Notes: generated from the sequence alone by a model not told the origin. 19,161 nucleotides of DNA from Bacillota bacterium (GCA_026387995.1 JAPLKQ010000067.1:1-19161), one strand, 5' to 3'. Shown: positions 1-9,406, counted from the stretch's first letter. Program-made: numbers and translations.

Positions 1-303
1 TCGATGGGCGCCATTTTCCAAATGAACATTGCCTATTACGAAACCTTCGCGGATTATCAAAAAGCTTTTCCGAAACATCTCCTTTATCCGTTCATGCTCC
101 AGACTGAACATTATCTCGATGAAATGACATTCGAAAAGAAACCGAGCAGCCTCGTCTTTGGCCCGGAATCCAGCGGCCTCGACGATAGTTACCTGGCTTT
201 AGGGACGCCTATTAAGATCCGGCAAAGCTCAAAAATCGACTCGTTCAACCTCCAGGTTTCCGTGAGTGTCGCCTGCTACGAATTCATGAAAAACAAGAAA
301 TGA
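1..303 (+). CDS. TrmH/SpoU-family RNA 2'-O-methyltransferase, C-terminal part (5' end outside window)
   Basis: The frame is open from base 1 and ends at TGA 301-303, giving about 100 residues of the C-terminal half of a SPOUT-fold methyltransferase. Visible SpoU motifs are SMGAIF at the start (motif 1), VFGPESSGL in the middle (motif 2, the knot loop that binds S-adenosylmethionine) and IDSFNLQVSVSVACYEF near the end (motif 3). Members of the family methylate the ribose 2'-OH of a tRNA or rRNA nucleotide in the cytoplasm. The N-terminal domain that would indicate the RNA target is outside the window, so TrmH, RlmB and other paralogues cannot be told apart. The ATG at 4 is internal, because motif 1 already begins at the serine codon before it. 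A terminator follows about 60 bases downstream. Confidence 0.85.
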   Translation, partial: SMGAIFQMNIAYYETFADYQKAFPKHLLYPFMLQTEHYLDEMTFEKKPSSLVFGPESSGLDDSYLALGTPIKIRQSSKIDSFNLQVSVSVACYEFMKNKK

Positions 304-361
304 TCATGTCCACGAGTTTCCATCTTTTTAAAGATGATACCGTTTTCATTGAAAAGATAAA

Positions 362-399
362 ACACCAGGAAGGACCTTTAGGTCCTTTTTTGGTGGTGT
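362..399 (+). terminator. Rho-independent terminator after the RNA methyltransferase gene
   Basis: AGGACC (371-376), loop TTTA, GGTCCT (381-386) and a T run to 391 form a classic intrinsic terminator. An outer arm ACACCA (362-367) can also pair with TGGTGT (394-399), which flanks the T run and could extend the hairpin. It separates the methyltransferase from the kinase genes. Confidence 0.8.
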
Positions 400-413
400 C
401 ATAGAAAGGTCAC

Positions 414-442
414 TTGGAATCACCTTATAATGAAATTATAAT
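414..442 (+). promoter_or_regulatory. Sigma-A-type promoter for the first two kinase genes
   Basis: TTGGAA (414-419), a 17-base spacer and TATAAT (437-442) lie 37 bases before the ATG at 479. A second TATAAT at 426-431 is part of a direct repeat of TTATAATGAA (425-434 and 436-445), and CACCTT (421-426) and AAGGTG (444-449) flank the pair as inverted arms. The dyad around the -10 could be an operator, but that is inference. The ribosome site GGGAGA is at 467-472. Confidence 0.6.
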
Positions 443-478
443 GAAGGTGCTGTTTAATAAAATAATGGGAGAACAAAG

Positions 479-1090
479 ATGAGAATCGGAATCATTGGGC
501 CCACCGGAGCAGGTAAATCATCGCTCGCCAAAAAACTCGCTACCCATTTTCACGCGACTTACGTGGAAGAGAGTGTCGAGAAGAACGAATACTTACCTTA
601 TTTTTACCAAGACCGCGATACCTTCGCTTTACTCACGCAAAACGCCTTCTATGGCTCGCTTTTCCTCTCCTTATGGAAAACGCGTGACGTCAAGAATCTC
701 ATCTGCGATTCCACGCTTTTCAATAATTTGGTGCATACGGAAATCCTTCGCTTAGATGGCATTTTAAGCGCTGCCGAAGTGGCGGTGACCCTTTCCGTCG
801 CCGAACAACATCTCAAACGGATCCCGGACTTTGATTTGCATATCGTCCTCGTCCGTACGCCGGAACAACTCCGAGAACGCCTCGAAAAGTACGGCCGTCC
901 CTACGAAAAAAAGGAAACCGAATTCTTCCACCAACAAAACCAAGTCTATTACGATACCGTCCGCCGTATCTTCCAAAATTATAAGATTGCCCCTCAACAT
1001 ATTCTGTGGTTGCCGGTCAATGACCTGGACGACCCAAAAGAATTTGCCCATATCGTCGAACTCGTCGAAACTGCCCTCAAGGCACTTTAG
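479..1090 (+). CDS. Deoxynucleoside kinase-family protein, copy 1 (203 aa)
   Basis: A P-loop kinase of the deoxynucleoside kinase family (dCK/dGK/TK2 and bacterial dAK/dGK), which phosphorylates salvaged deoxynucleosides to monophosphates in the cytoplasm. Walker A GPTGAGKS is at residues 7-14, the EESV motif at 30-33 stands where the family has ExP (catalytic Glu), and Gln54 sits in the substrate-binding TQNAFY segment. The usual D/E-R-S motif is replaced by C-D-S-T (76-79), as in the two copies downstream. The LID region reads YGR (138-140), whereas the sister copies have RGR. Start ATG 479 has GGGAGA six bases upstream and aligns with the starts of the paralogues. The length of about 205 aa is normal for bacterial members. 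It is the most divergent of the three copies; substrate specificity cannot be read from the sequence. Confidence 0.85.
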   Translation: MRIGIIGPTGAGKSSLAKKLATHFHATYVEESVEKNEYLPYFYQDRDTFALLTQNAFYGSLFLSLWKTRDVKNLICDSTLFNNLVHTEILRLDGILSAAEVAVTLSVAEQHLKRIPDFDLHIVLVRTPEQLRERLEKYGRPYEKKETEFFHQQNQVYYDTVRRIFQNYKIAPQHILWLPVNDLDDPKEFAHIVELVETALKAL

Positions 1091-1150
1091 TCCAAAGTCT
1101 TTTCACCCGAACACGTTGTTTTTCCTGTTGTGTTCCATAGGAGGATCCTC

Positions 1151-1768
1151 ATGCGCCTAGGAGTCATTGGACCGACCGGGGCCGGTAAGTCATTACTGTC
1201 CCAAAAGCTCGCCAAATACTACCACGCTACGCTCATTGAAGAACCAGTGGCCAAAAGCCCATTCCTGCCGCTTTTCTATAACAATAAAGATACGATGGCC
1301 CTGATTGCCCAAAACGCTTTTTACAGCGATCTTTTCCTACTTTTCTGGAAAGAAAAAGATAATCAGAACCTTGTCTGCGACTCAACGATGTTCAGCAACT
1401 TGGTATTCGTCGAAATCATGAGGCTGCAAGGCCTTATGAACGCCACCCAAGCGGCGCTGACCTACATGATTTGCGACGCCAACCTCAAACGCCTTCCGGA
1501 TTTAGACCTCACCGTGGTGCTGGTCCGTTCCAACGAACAACTCTTCAAAAACGTGAAGAGCCGTGGCCGCGGCATCGAACAAGGCCAAGAAGAGTATTTG
1601 GGTTTCCATAACACGAACTACTATCCGGCCCTCCGCCGTATTTTTAAGAACTATCATGTGCAGGACAGCAAAATCCTGTGGCTGACCTGCGAGGACATGG
1701 AAGACCCGAAAGAATTTTCACGGATCGTCGCCCTCATTGACGCTCAATACGAGGAATCGCTACGATAA
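1151..1768 (+). CDS. Deoxynucleoside kinase-family protein, copy 2 (205 aa)
   Basis: Second of three tandem paralogues, aligning without gaps to copy 3 over 205 residues, with more than half of positions identical by eye. It has Walker A GPTGAGKS (7-14), EEPV (30-33, catalytic Glu plus the family Pro), QNAFY around residue 54, C-D-S-T (76-79) in place of D/E-R-S, and a LID with RGRGIE (138-143). An upstream in-frame ATG at 1130 exists, but ATG 1151 is preferred because it has a perfect AGGAGG (1139-1144) six bases before it and gives the same MRxGxIGP start as the sisters. The gap to copy 1 is 60 bases with no convincing promoter or terminator, so the two are probably co-transcribed. The role is presumably deoxynucleoside salvage; the substrate is unknown. 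Confidence 0.86.
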   Translation: MRLGVIGPTGAGKSLLSQKLAKYYHATLIEEPVAKSPFLPLFYNNKDTMALIAQNAFYSDLFLLFWKEKDNQNLVCDSTMFSNLVFVEIMRLQGLMNATQAALTYMICDANLKRLPDLDLTVVLVRSNEQLFKNVKSRGRGIEQGQEEYLGFHNTNYYPALRRIFKNYHVQDSKILWLTCEDMEDPKEFSRIVALIDAQYEESLR

Positions 1769-1870
1769 ATTCGAACAAATAGACCCACCTAAAAAACTAT
1801 CGACTTTTTTAATCGTTTTTCTATTTGAAAAGACATCTAAAAATCCTTAGGAAAATACACCGGAAACGCT

Positions 1871-1899
1871 TTGACACCAAGGGCATTACTGCCTATAAT
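1871..1899 (+). promoter_or_regulatory. Perfect consensus sigma-A promoter for kinase copy 3
   Basis: TTGACA (1871-1876), exactly 17 bases, then TATAAT (1894-1899), a full match to the housekeeping consensus, 40 bases before the ATG at 1939. The bases just before and into the -35 (CGGAAACGCTTTGA, 1861-1874) loosely resemble a cre site, with about three mismatches, so catabolite control here is only a weak possibility. Confidence 0.85.
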
Positions 1900-1938
1900 T
1901 AACTTTGTTAATGCTGCGGCATTTGGGGGATATAAATC

Positions 1939-2556
1939 ATGAGAATCGGGATCATCGGGCCAATCGGTTCGGGAAAGTCATTGCTTTCCAAAAAACTAGC
2001 GGCCTATTATCACTGCGCCTTGCTTGAGGAACCAGTGGAGAAGAACGAATACCTGCCGTATTTCTATAACGACAAGGAAACGTTCGCCATGCTTTCACAA
2101 AACGCCTTCTATTCTTCGCTTTTCCTCTTGATGTGGAAAACGAAAGAAAACCCGAACGTGGTGTGCGACTCGACCCTGTTCAGCAACTTGGTTTTCACCG
2201 AACTGCTCCGTCTTGAAGGCATCATGAGCGCCATGGAAGTGGCCCTGACCTACGCGATTGCCGACGAACACTTAAAACGGATTCCGGATTTGGACTTACA
2301 AATCGTCCTGGTCCGCCCGACCGAACAGTTATTCAAGAATGTCCGGAAACGCGGCCGCACCATTGAAAAAGGCCAAGAAGATTATTTAAAATTCCACTAT
2401 GCCAACTACTATGATGTCTTACGCCGGATCTTCAAAAACTACAAAGTCCCGGAAAAACGCGTGCTCTGGCTCGAACTTGAAGACATGGAAGAAGAAGCCG
2501 AATTCGCCCGCATCGTTGCCCTCATCGAAAAATGCTACGCCGAAGCGATTAAATAA
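1939..2556 (+). CDS. Deoxynucleoside kinase-family protein, copy 3 (205 aa)
   Basis: Third tandem paralogue, 205 aa. Walker A is GPIGSGKS (7-14), followed by EEPV (30-33), Gln54 in SQNAFY, C-D-S-T (76-79) replacing the family D/E-R-S, and a LID with RGRTIE (138-143). ATG 1939 follows GGGGGA (1925-1930) at eight bases. Unlike copy 2 it has its own strong promoter, and a bidirectional terminator follows 11 bases after the stop. The LID arginines and ExP motif are retained, so copies 2 and 3 look catalytically competent. The missing D/E-R-S arginine, which in studied enzymes contacts substrate or phosphates, suggests a distinct subfamily. It is probably a deoxyadenosine or deoxyguanosine kinase-like salvage enzyme, but specificity is inference. 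Confidence 0.87.
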   Translation: MRIGIIGPIGSGKSLLSKKLAAYYHCALLEEPVEKNEYLPYFYNDKETFAMLSQNAFYSSLFLLMWKTKENPNVVCDSTLFSNLVFTELLRLEGIMSAMEVALTYAIADEHLKRIPDLDLQIVLVRPTEQLFKNVRKRGRTIEKGQEDYLKFHYANYYDVLRRIFKNYKVPEKRVLWLELEDMEEEAEFARIVALIEKCYAEAIK

Positions 2557-2566
2557 AGTAAAAATA

Positions 2567-2595
2567 AAAAGCCCCAGCAGCATGCCGGGGCTTTT
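2567..2595. terminator. Bidirectional intrinsic terminator between kinase copy 3 and atpC
   Basis: AAAAGCCCC (2567-2575) pairs with GGGGCTTTT (2587-2595) around an 11-base loop. A-rich and T-rich flanks make it work on both strands, so it ends the rightward kinase transcript and the leftward atp operon, whose last stop is at 2599-2601. Confidence 0.9.
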
Positions 2596-2598
2596 CTA

Positions 2599-3002
2599 TT
2601 ATAAGTGTTCGTCGTGAACGCGGATGCGGTTCATGGCACGCTGTAAAGCGGCTTGCGCCCTCACTAAATCGATGTTTGGGTCTTTCGAGGCAATCAAGGC
2701 TTCGGCCCGCGCTTTGGCGGCCCGGGCTCTGGCCACGTCAATATCCTCGGGACGTTCGATGGCTTCGGCTAAAATAAGCGTCCGATCTTGCTGCACCGAG
2801 ATGATGCCTCCGCTGATGGCAAAATATTTGATGACGCTGCCGGTTTGGATATGCATCGTTCCGATGACCAGTAACGAGATGATGGGATAGTGCTCAGGCA
2901 AAATCCCGATCGGCCCTAACTTGGTCGGAACGGTAACCATATCGACGTCGCCCTCAAAGAATTGACTGCTGGGGGACAGGATGACAAGATGGATGACGCT
3001 CA

Positions 3003-3003
<1 letters not shown>
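2599..3003 (-). CDS. atpC: F1Fo ATP synthase epsilon subunit
   Basis: Epsilon is part of the central stalk; it couples gamma to the c-ring and can inhibit ATP hydrolysis. The 134-aa protein shows the N-terminal beta-sandwich with the family signature VPTKLGPIGILPEHYP (around residues 25-40), followed by a helical C-terminal region rich in Ala and Arg (about 85-130), as expected for a full-length bacterial epsilon. The start ATG overlaps the atpD stop by one base (TAATG), a translationally coupled arrangement. It is the last gene of the operon and ends just before the shared terminator. Confidence 0.95.
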
Positions 3004-5246
<2,243 letters not shown>

Positions 5247-5256
5247 TTGAGGTTAC

Positions 5257-6465
5257 CTATGAAGCCTTAGTTCCGGCAATGTCGAAAAATTCTTTGGCTA
5301 AGCCATCGAGTTTCGTATTGAGTTCCGGAGAAATGGTTTTCGACTCATGAAGTTCTTTGATGATTTCGGGATGTTTGACGTTGATGCGGTCATAGAAGTC
5401 TTTTAGGAGTTCGCGGATACGGGGAATCCCGATGGTTTCCAAGTACCGGTTCTTGGCGACGAAAAGCTCGATGACTTCTCTTTCAACATTGAACGGGGCA
5501 TATTGGTCCTGACGGAGGACTTCCATCAAAACACCGCCATGGTTAAGGACTTTTTTCGTATTAACGTCTAAATCGCTGCCAAACTGCGAGAATGCTTGCA
5601 GTTCATGGAAGTTGGCAAGTTCAATTTTTAAAGATTGAGCCACTTGTTTCATCGCTTTGATTTGGGCGGTGGCGCCGACACGGGAAACGGAGAGACCGCT
5701 ATCGATGGCAGGGCGTTGCCCGTTATTGAACAAGTCGGTCATAAGGAAGATTTGGCCGTCTGTAATTGAAATAACGTTCGTCGGGATGTAAGCGGAAATA
5801 TCGCCAGCTTGCGTTTCGATGATCGGAAGCGCGGTAATCGATCCTTGACCATATTCTTTGCCAAGTTTACACGCACGTTCGAGCAGTCTGGAGTGCAAGT
5901 AGAAAATATCGCCGGGATAGGCTTCGCGTCCGGGAGAACGTTTTAATAGGAGCGATAAGGTCCGGTAGGCGACGGCGTGTTTGCTTAAATCGTCATAAAC
6001 GATTAAGACGTCTTTACCGGCATCCATCCACTCTTCGGCCATCGCGCAGCCAGCATAAGGGGCAATCCATTGTAAAGGCGCTAATTCGCTTGCGGTCGCG
6101 CTCACGACGGTGGTATAGTTCATCGCGCCGCCAGAACGCAGTTTTTCAACGATATTGGCCACGGTAGAATTCTTTTGGCCGATGGCGACATATATGCATA
6201 GAACGTTTTCGTTCTTTTGATTCAAGATTGTATCGATGGCAATGGCTGTTTTGCCTGTTTGCCGGTCACCGATGATGAGTTCGCGTTGGCCACGGCCAAT
6301 CGGAATCATTGAGTCGATGGCTAAAATGCCAGTCTGAAGGGGTTTATTGACCGGTTCGCGCTGCATGACCCCTGGCGCGATGCGCTCGATGGGACGGGTT
6401 TTCGTGGAGACGATTTTGCCGAGTCCGTCAATCGGCTGACCTAAAGCGTTGACGACACGGCCCAA
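5257..6465 (-). CDS. atpA: F1Fo ATP synthase alpha subunit, C-terminal fragment (frameshifted)
   Basis: Main part of the non-catalytic alpha subunit: [14 protein letters not shown], Walker [21 protein letters not shown] (Walker B), [21 protein letters not shown], and [10 protein letters not shown] with the arginine finger, through the C-terminal helical domain. The homologous frame actually extends upstream of the ATG at 6465 through [15 protein letters not shown] to the second copy of [11 protein letters not shown] at about 6552; the 6465 ATG is just the first in-frame start codon after the lesion. The remaining N-terminal residues lie in another frame (6441-6812). A 38-nt insertion-like duplication separates the two. 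Confidence 0.92.
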   Translation of the reverse strand: MGRVVNALGQPIDGLGKIVSTKTRPIERIAPGVMQREPVNKPLQTGILAIDSMIPIGRGQRELIIGDRQTGKTAIAIDTILNQKNENVLCIYVAIGQKNSTVANIVEKLRSGGAMNYTTVVSATASELAPLQWIAPYAGCAMAEEWMDAGKDVLIVYDDLSKHAVAYRTLSLLLKRSPGREAYPGDIFYLHSRLLERACKLGKEYGQGSITALPIIETQAGDISAYIPTNVISITDGQIFLMTDLFNNGQRPAIDSGLSVSRVGATAQIKAMKQVAQSLKIELANFHELQAFSQFGSDLDVNTKKVLNHGGVLMEVLRQDQYAPFNVEREVIELFVAKNRYLETIGIPRIRELLKDFYDRINVKHPEIIKELHESKTISPELNTKLDGLAKEFFDIAGTKAS

Positions 6466-6812
6466 AAGGCCGTCGCCGACAGGAACTTCAACGACTCTGC
6501 CAGTCCGTTTAACGACATCGCCTTCCTTGAGTTTGCGGTCACTGCCGAGTAAAAATCGCCTTCCTTGAGTTTTCGGTCACTGCCCAGTAACACGGCACCC
6601 ACTTGATCTTCTTCAAGGTTAAGAACCATGCCATAAACATCACCTGGGAAGAGCAAAAGTTCGCTCAACATAGCTTTATCCAGTCCGTAAATGATGGCAA
6701 TGCCATCACCGACGCTCGTTATGGTTCCGACGTCGTCGGAAGCGTAGCGGTGTTCATAGTTTTTGATTTCCTCTTTGATAAGAGCGCTAATTTCGTTGGC
6801 GTTAATTTTCAC
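6441..6812 (-). CDS. atpA: F1Fo ATP synthase alpha subunit, N-terminal fragment (frameshifted)
   Basis: N-terminal beta-barrel region of alpha: [54 protein letters not shown] and [12 protein letters not shown]. After that the frame leaves the family and runs to a stop at 6441. The start is GTG at 6812; the ribosome site AAAGGTG sits just upstream, inside the end of atpH, and the genes overlap by 11 bases, a coupled start. The switch of frame coincides exactly with the imperfect repeat at 6517-6590. Confidence 0.9.
   Translation of the reverse strand: MKINANEISALIKEEIKNYEHRYASDDVGTITSVGDGIAIIYGLDKAMLSELLLFPGDVYGMVLNLEEDQVGAVLLGSDRKLKEGDFYSAVTANSRKAMSLNGLAESLKFLSATAFWAVSSTL
6517..6590. repeat. 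Imperfect 36-nt tandem direct repeat inside atpA
   Basis: Copies at 6517-6552 and 6555-6590 are separated by two bases (AA on the plus strand), a 38-nt period that shifts the frame. On the coding strand each copy encodes [12 protein letters not shown]. The copies differ at two positions only (CTC/CTG and CGC/CGA), both synonymous third-codon sites. Intact alpha subunits have this segment once. Confidence 0.95.
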
Positions 6813-7356
6813 GATTAATCACCTTTCTTTTCAGTAATTCGGTTTGTAATGACTGGATCATGGTGCTGACCGAGCCATCATAGATACGGTCGTGGACGAC
6901 GACTTTAATGCCACCGATAAGCGATAAGTCAATTTCGTTAATGAGTTCAACGGTCGTGTGACTAATATCAGAAATCGTTTTTTCGATTTCGGCTATTTTT
7001 TCTGACGTGAGTAGAATAGTGGAATAGATGATGCCTTCTTCGATGCCGAGCGTTTCATTCGCAAATTTAATGAACTCCTTCGCAATGCTCGGGAACTCGT
7101 GGATTCGTTTATGTTCAACGATGACTTTCAGAAATGAGACGAAAGATTTCAAATCGGTTTTCCCAAATAAATGATCGATAGTTTCTCGCTTTTCGTTAAT
7201 TTTTATAAATGCGCTCGAAAGTAACGTCGTCAAATCTGGGTTTTGTTTAAAAGCCGCAACCGTGGCTTTCATCATGACCTTATAATCGGTCAGCCGATTT
7301 TCCTCGACGGCAAGGCTTCTTAACGCATTTGCGTAACGAACAGCGACGCTATCCAT
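6802..7356 (-). CDS. atpH: F1Fo ATP synthase delta subunit
   Basis: Delta forms the top of the peripheral stalk, joining the b subunits to the F1 head. The 184-aa product fits the family: VAVRYANALRSLAVEEN at the N-terminus (helical domain), VSFLKVIVEHKRIHEFPSI in the middle and the C-terminal signature DLSLIGGIKVVVHDRIYDGS near residues 145-165. Start ATG 7356 lies two bases after the atpF stop, and its end overlaps the atpA start by 11 bases. No damage is seen. Confidence 0.95.
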   Translation of the reverse strand: MDSVAVRYANALRSLAVEENRLTDYKVMMKATVAAFKQNPDLTTLLSSAFIKINEKRETIDHLFGKTDLKSFVSFLKVIVEHKRIHEFPSIAKEFIKFANETLGIEEGIIYSTILLTSEKIAEIEKTISDISHTTVELINEIDLSLIGGIKVVVHDRIYDGSVSTMIQSLQTELLKRKVINREN

Positions 7357-7358
7357 AA

Positions 7359-7925
7359 TTAATTCCGGGCTTCCCTAATGAAATCATCGACGAGACGGGC
7401 GTTATCCTTCTCGTTGATTTCTCTGCCTAACACTTGTTTTGAGGCGGCGAGCGCGACGGAGACGATCTCCTGATGGATTTCATCGAGCGCTTTGTCTTTG
7501 CTGGAGGCAATTTCTTCTTGGGCGCGGACTTTGCTTTCAGTGATTTCGCGTTCCGCTTCAAGAATCAAAGCTTCACGAGACCGTGCGCTGTCTTCGCTGG
7601 CGGCTTTGATAATGGCTTGGGCCTCAACTTTACTCATGATAACTGATTCTTGCGCATCTTTCAGGGCAATTGCCGCTTGGCGGTTGCTGAGAGCGGCGCC
7701 TTCAATATTCGTCTGAATATAACTGGCGCGCTTTGCGAGAAATTTTTTCATTGGGTTGTAGAGCAATTTATAGACGATGAAAATCATGATTCCCGTCGCT
7801 AAAAGTTGCGTGATTAAAGGCCAAATCCCGCTTGGAAAGATTTTATCGATGAGTCCCTCGAAGATTCCGGAAACTCCTGATAGTGTGAATGGCATAACCA
7901 TTCTGAAGTTGATGAGTGCTGACAC
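7359..7925 (-). CDS. atpF: F1Fo ATP synthase b subunit
   Basis: Subunit b forms the peripheral stalk. One N-terminal membrane helix (WPLITQLLATGIMIFIVYKLLY) is followed by a long charged helix (KFLAKRASYIQTNIEGAA through AQEEIASSKDKALDEIHQEI) expected to be a coiled coil, ending in the delta-binding region. The reading frame is open to a GTG at 7934, but AAGGTGAG (7937-7930) is better placed for the GTG at 7925. In-frame ATGs a few codons further in are also possible, so the start is uncertain. It follows atpE closely, and the domain order is typical. Confidence 0.92.
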   Translation of the reverse strand: MSALINFRMVMPFTLSGVSGIFEGLIDKIFPSGIWPLITQLLATGIMIFIVYKLLYNPMKKFLAKRASYIQTNIEGAALSNRQAAIALKDAQESVIMSKVEAQAIIKAASEDSARSREALILEAEREITESKVRAQEEIASSKDKALDEIHQEIVSVALAASKQVLGREINEKDNARLVDDFIREARN

Positions 7926-7936
7926 GCAACTCACCT

Positions 7937-8200
7937 TTATTTCATGACGAAGATGATTAAGATTGCGACGAGCAAGCTGTAAATGCCAGTCGTTTCATCA
8001 AGTGCGCAACCAAGAATCATGCCAGTACGGATTTTGCCGTCCGCTTCTGGGTTCCGTGCGATACCTTCAACGCCTTTGGCACAGATATTGCCTTCGCCGA
8101 TACCGGAGCAGCCACCGCCGACAGCGATTGCGAATCCAGCGCCGATTGCAGCTAAGCCGGTGCCGACATCGACTAAAGTGTGTAATACGTTAAGTAACAT
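7937..8200 (-). CDS. atpE: F1Fo ATP synthase c subunit (two-carboxylate type ion site)
   Basis: The proteolipid that oligomerises into the rotor ring. It has 87 aa in two membrane helices joined by the polar loop ARNPEADGK. The start is ATG 8200, chosen over upstream in-frame codons because AAAGGGGG lies just before it and the product then has normal length. Helix 1 has a glycine-rich GGGCSGIGEGN with Glu36; helix 2 reads GCALDETTGIYSLL with the ion carboxylate Glu69, followed by Thr70, Thr71 and Tyr74. Compared with the Na+-binding Ilyobacter c subunit, Glu36 replaces Gln32, Glu69 equals Glu65, Thr70 replaces Ser66, and Asp68 stands where Ala64 is usual. The pattern suggests Na+ or mixed Na+/H+ coupling with an extra carboxylate; the coupling ion is inference. 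Confidence 0.93.
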   Translation of the reverse strand: MLLNVLHTLVDVGTGLAAIGAGFAIAVGGGCSGIGEGNICAKGVEGIARNPEADGKIRTGMILGCALDETTGIYSLLVAILIIFVMK

Positions 8201-8234
8201 AGAAAATCCCCCTTTATGTGTTTCTATATCTTCA

Positions 8235-8981
8235 TCATGCAATGACGATTGCGGGCATGGGCTCTTCGTCGCCCGGGCCTTCTTGCGCAACAAATATCAT
8301 TGTGAGCATGATAAATACCAATGTTTGAATAACGGCAGAGAACAAATCGAAATATAAATGCAGCCATGACGCGATAATAGGCGCGATGAATATGGAATTA
8401 AATCCCGCCGGCAAGAAAGAAAAAATCGCTGCGGAGACATTACCGAGAACGTAATAAAGTAATGACATGATGGACCAACCCGCTAGCGCGTTACAGAACA
8501 AACGGAAACTGAGTGAGATGATCGGGGACCACATCGAAAGCAAATTGATTGGTAAAAACGGAGCAAAAGGTTCGATATAGCGATGGAAATACTTCCATTT
8601 TTTGTAAATGATGCTTGTGCCGTGAATCATCAAGAAAGTAAATAAAGCGAGACTGAGTGGCACCATGTAATAACCCATCGGAGAAGGAACGCCGAGCAAG
8701 CCAATGATAAACGCCAAGACCAAATACATGGAAATTGCCAAAAAGTAGCCGCCAAGTTTCTTAAAACGCCAGCCCATTTGTTGCTTAACCATGCCGTCGA
8801 AATAATCCACGCCAATCTCCGCTAAAAGCAAAATGCCTTTTGGCTTTTTTAAAGGATTGGCCTTTTTTAATTTGAAGAAGACGATTAAAGACAATACAAA
8901 AATAATAAAAACAACGAGAATCGAGATATAAATTTCCGCGGGAAGTTCCGCAAGAATGCTATTAATATCCAACAGCATCAT
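8235..8981 (-). CDS. atpB: F1Fo ATP synthase a subunit
   Basis: The stator membrane subunit that forms the ion half-channels against the c-ring. It has 248 aa with about five or six membrane helices. The essential arginine is recognisable as Arg160 in SLSFRLFCNALAGW, and the last helix region reads LHLYFDLFSAVIQTLVFIMLT, where the family has FDLLVA-QAYVF-like residues. The atpI stop overlaps this start by four bases (ATGA), and a second ATG follows directly, so the first or second Met may be used. A 34-base gap with a strong ribosome site separates it from atpE. Confidence 0.95.
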   Translation of the reverse strand: MMLLDINSILAELPAEIYISILVVFIIFVLSLIVFFKLKKANPLKKPKGILLLAEIGVDYFDGMVKQQMGWRFKKLGGYFLAISMYLVLAFIIGLLGVPSPMGYYMVPLSLALFTFLMIHGTSIIYKKWKYFHRYIEPFAPFLPINLLSMWSPIISLSFRLFCNALAGWSIMSLLYYVLGNVSAAIFSFLPAGFNSIFIAPIIASWLHLYFDLFSAVIQTLVFIMLTMIFVAQEGPGDEEPMPAIVIA

Positions 8982-9406
8982 TTTTGTAATCTCACTTTCC
9001 GCTTATAGGCGACGATGATAAGACGAATCGGCATGTATGCTGCGCAAACAGCAAAAATATTAATAACGGGTATGTCAATGTAATACAAATAGCCAGCCAA
9101 GCCTAAACCGACGGCATAAAGAAGGAAACGCCCAAAGTACAACGTCATAGAACGGATGCGCACGCCTGCATCGTCCGAAGTCAACGCGTTAATCTGGCTG
9201 ACAAGCAAGGCAAAACAAATGACTGAAATAACTCCGCCAATGAGCCAACCATAGAGAAGACTAAACATGACAGTGGACGGAAACTCAAAACAGAAAGGCA
9301 AAAAACAAATAGCGATGAGCGCGAGAAAAACGGCGTTCATTACCATTATTTGATTGTTCTCGTTTAGGTTCTTAAAACGCATTTTCAATTTTGACGTCCT
9401 CGTCAT
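8978..9406 (-). CDS. atpI: AtpI-like membrane protein, first gene of the ATP synthase operon
   Basis: A 142-aa hydrophobic protein with about four predicted membrane segments (residues roughly 22-42, 48-70, 88-108 and 112-132) and basic ends. Sequence similarity is hard to judge by eye, but small four-helix proteins at this position are usually AtpI, which assists c-ring assembly or supplies Mg2+/Ca2+ in some bacteria. ATG 9406 has no clear ribosome site. GAGGA (9401-9397) is eight bases before an in-frame TTG at 9388, so the true start may be that codon or the ATG at 9382. It overlaps atpB by four bases. Confidence 0.7.
   Translation of the reverse strand: MTRTSKLKMRFKNLNENNQIMVMNAVFLALIAICFLPFCFEFPSTVMFSLLYGWLIGGVISVICFALLVSQINALTSDDAGVRIRSMTLYFGRFLLYAVGLGLAGYLYYIDIPVINIFAVCAAYMPIRLIIVAYKRKVRLQK

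Noticed and set aside
1109..1135. GAACAC/GTGTTC hairpin just before the ribosome site of kinase copy 2
   Set aside because: Six base pairs across a 15-base loop is within chance expectation, and it does not cover the AGGAGG.
1776..1827. Inverted repeat CAAATAG/CTATTTG with inner A6/T6 pairing after kinase copy 2
   Set aside because: The stem is almost wholly A-T with a long interruption, too weak to call a terminator with confidence.
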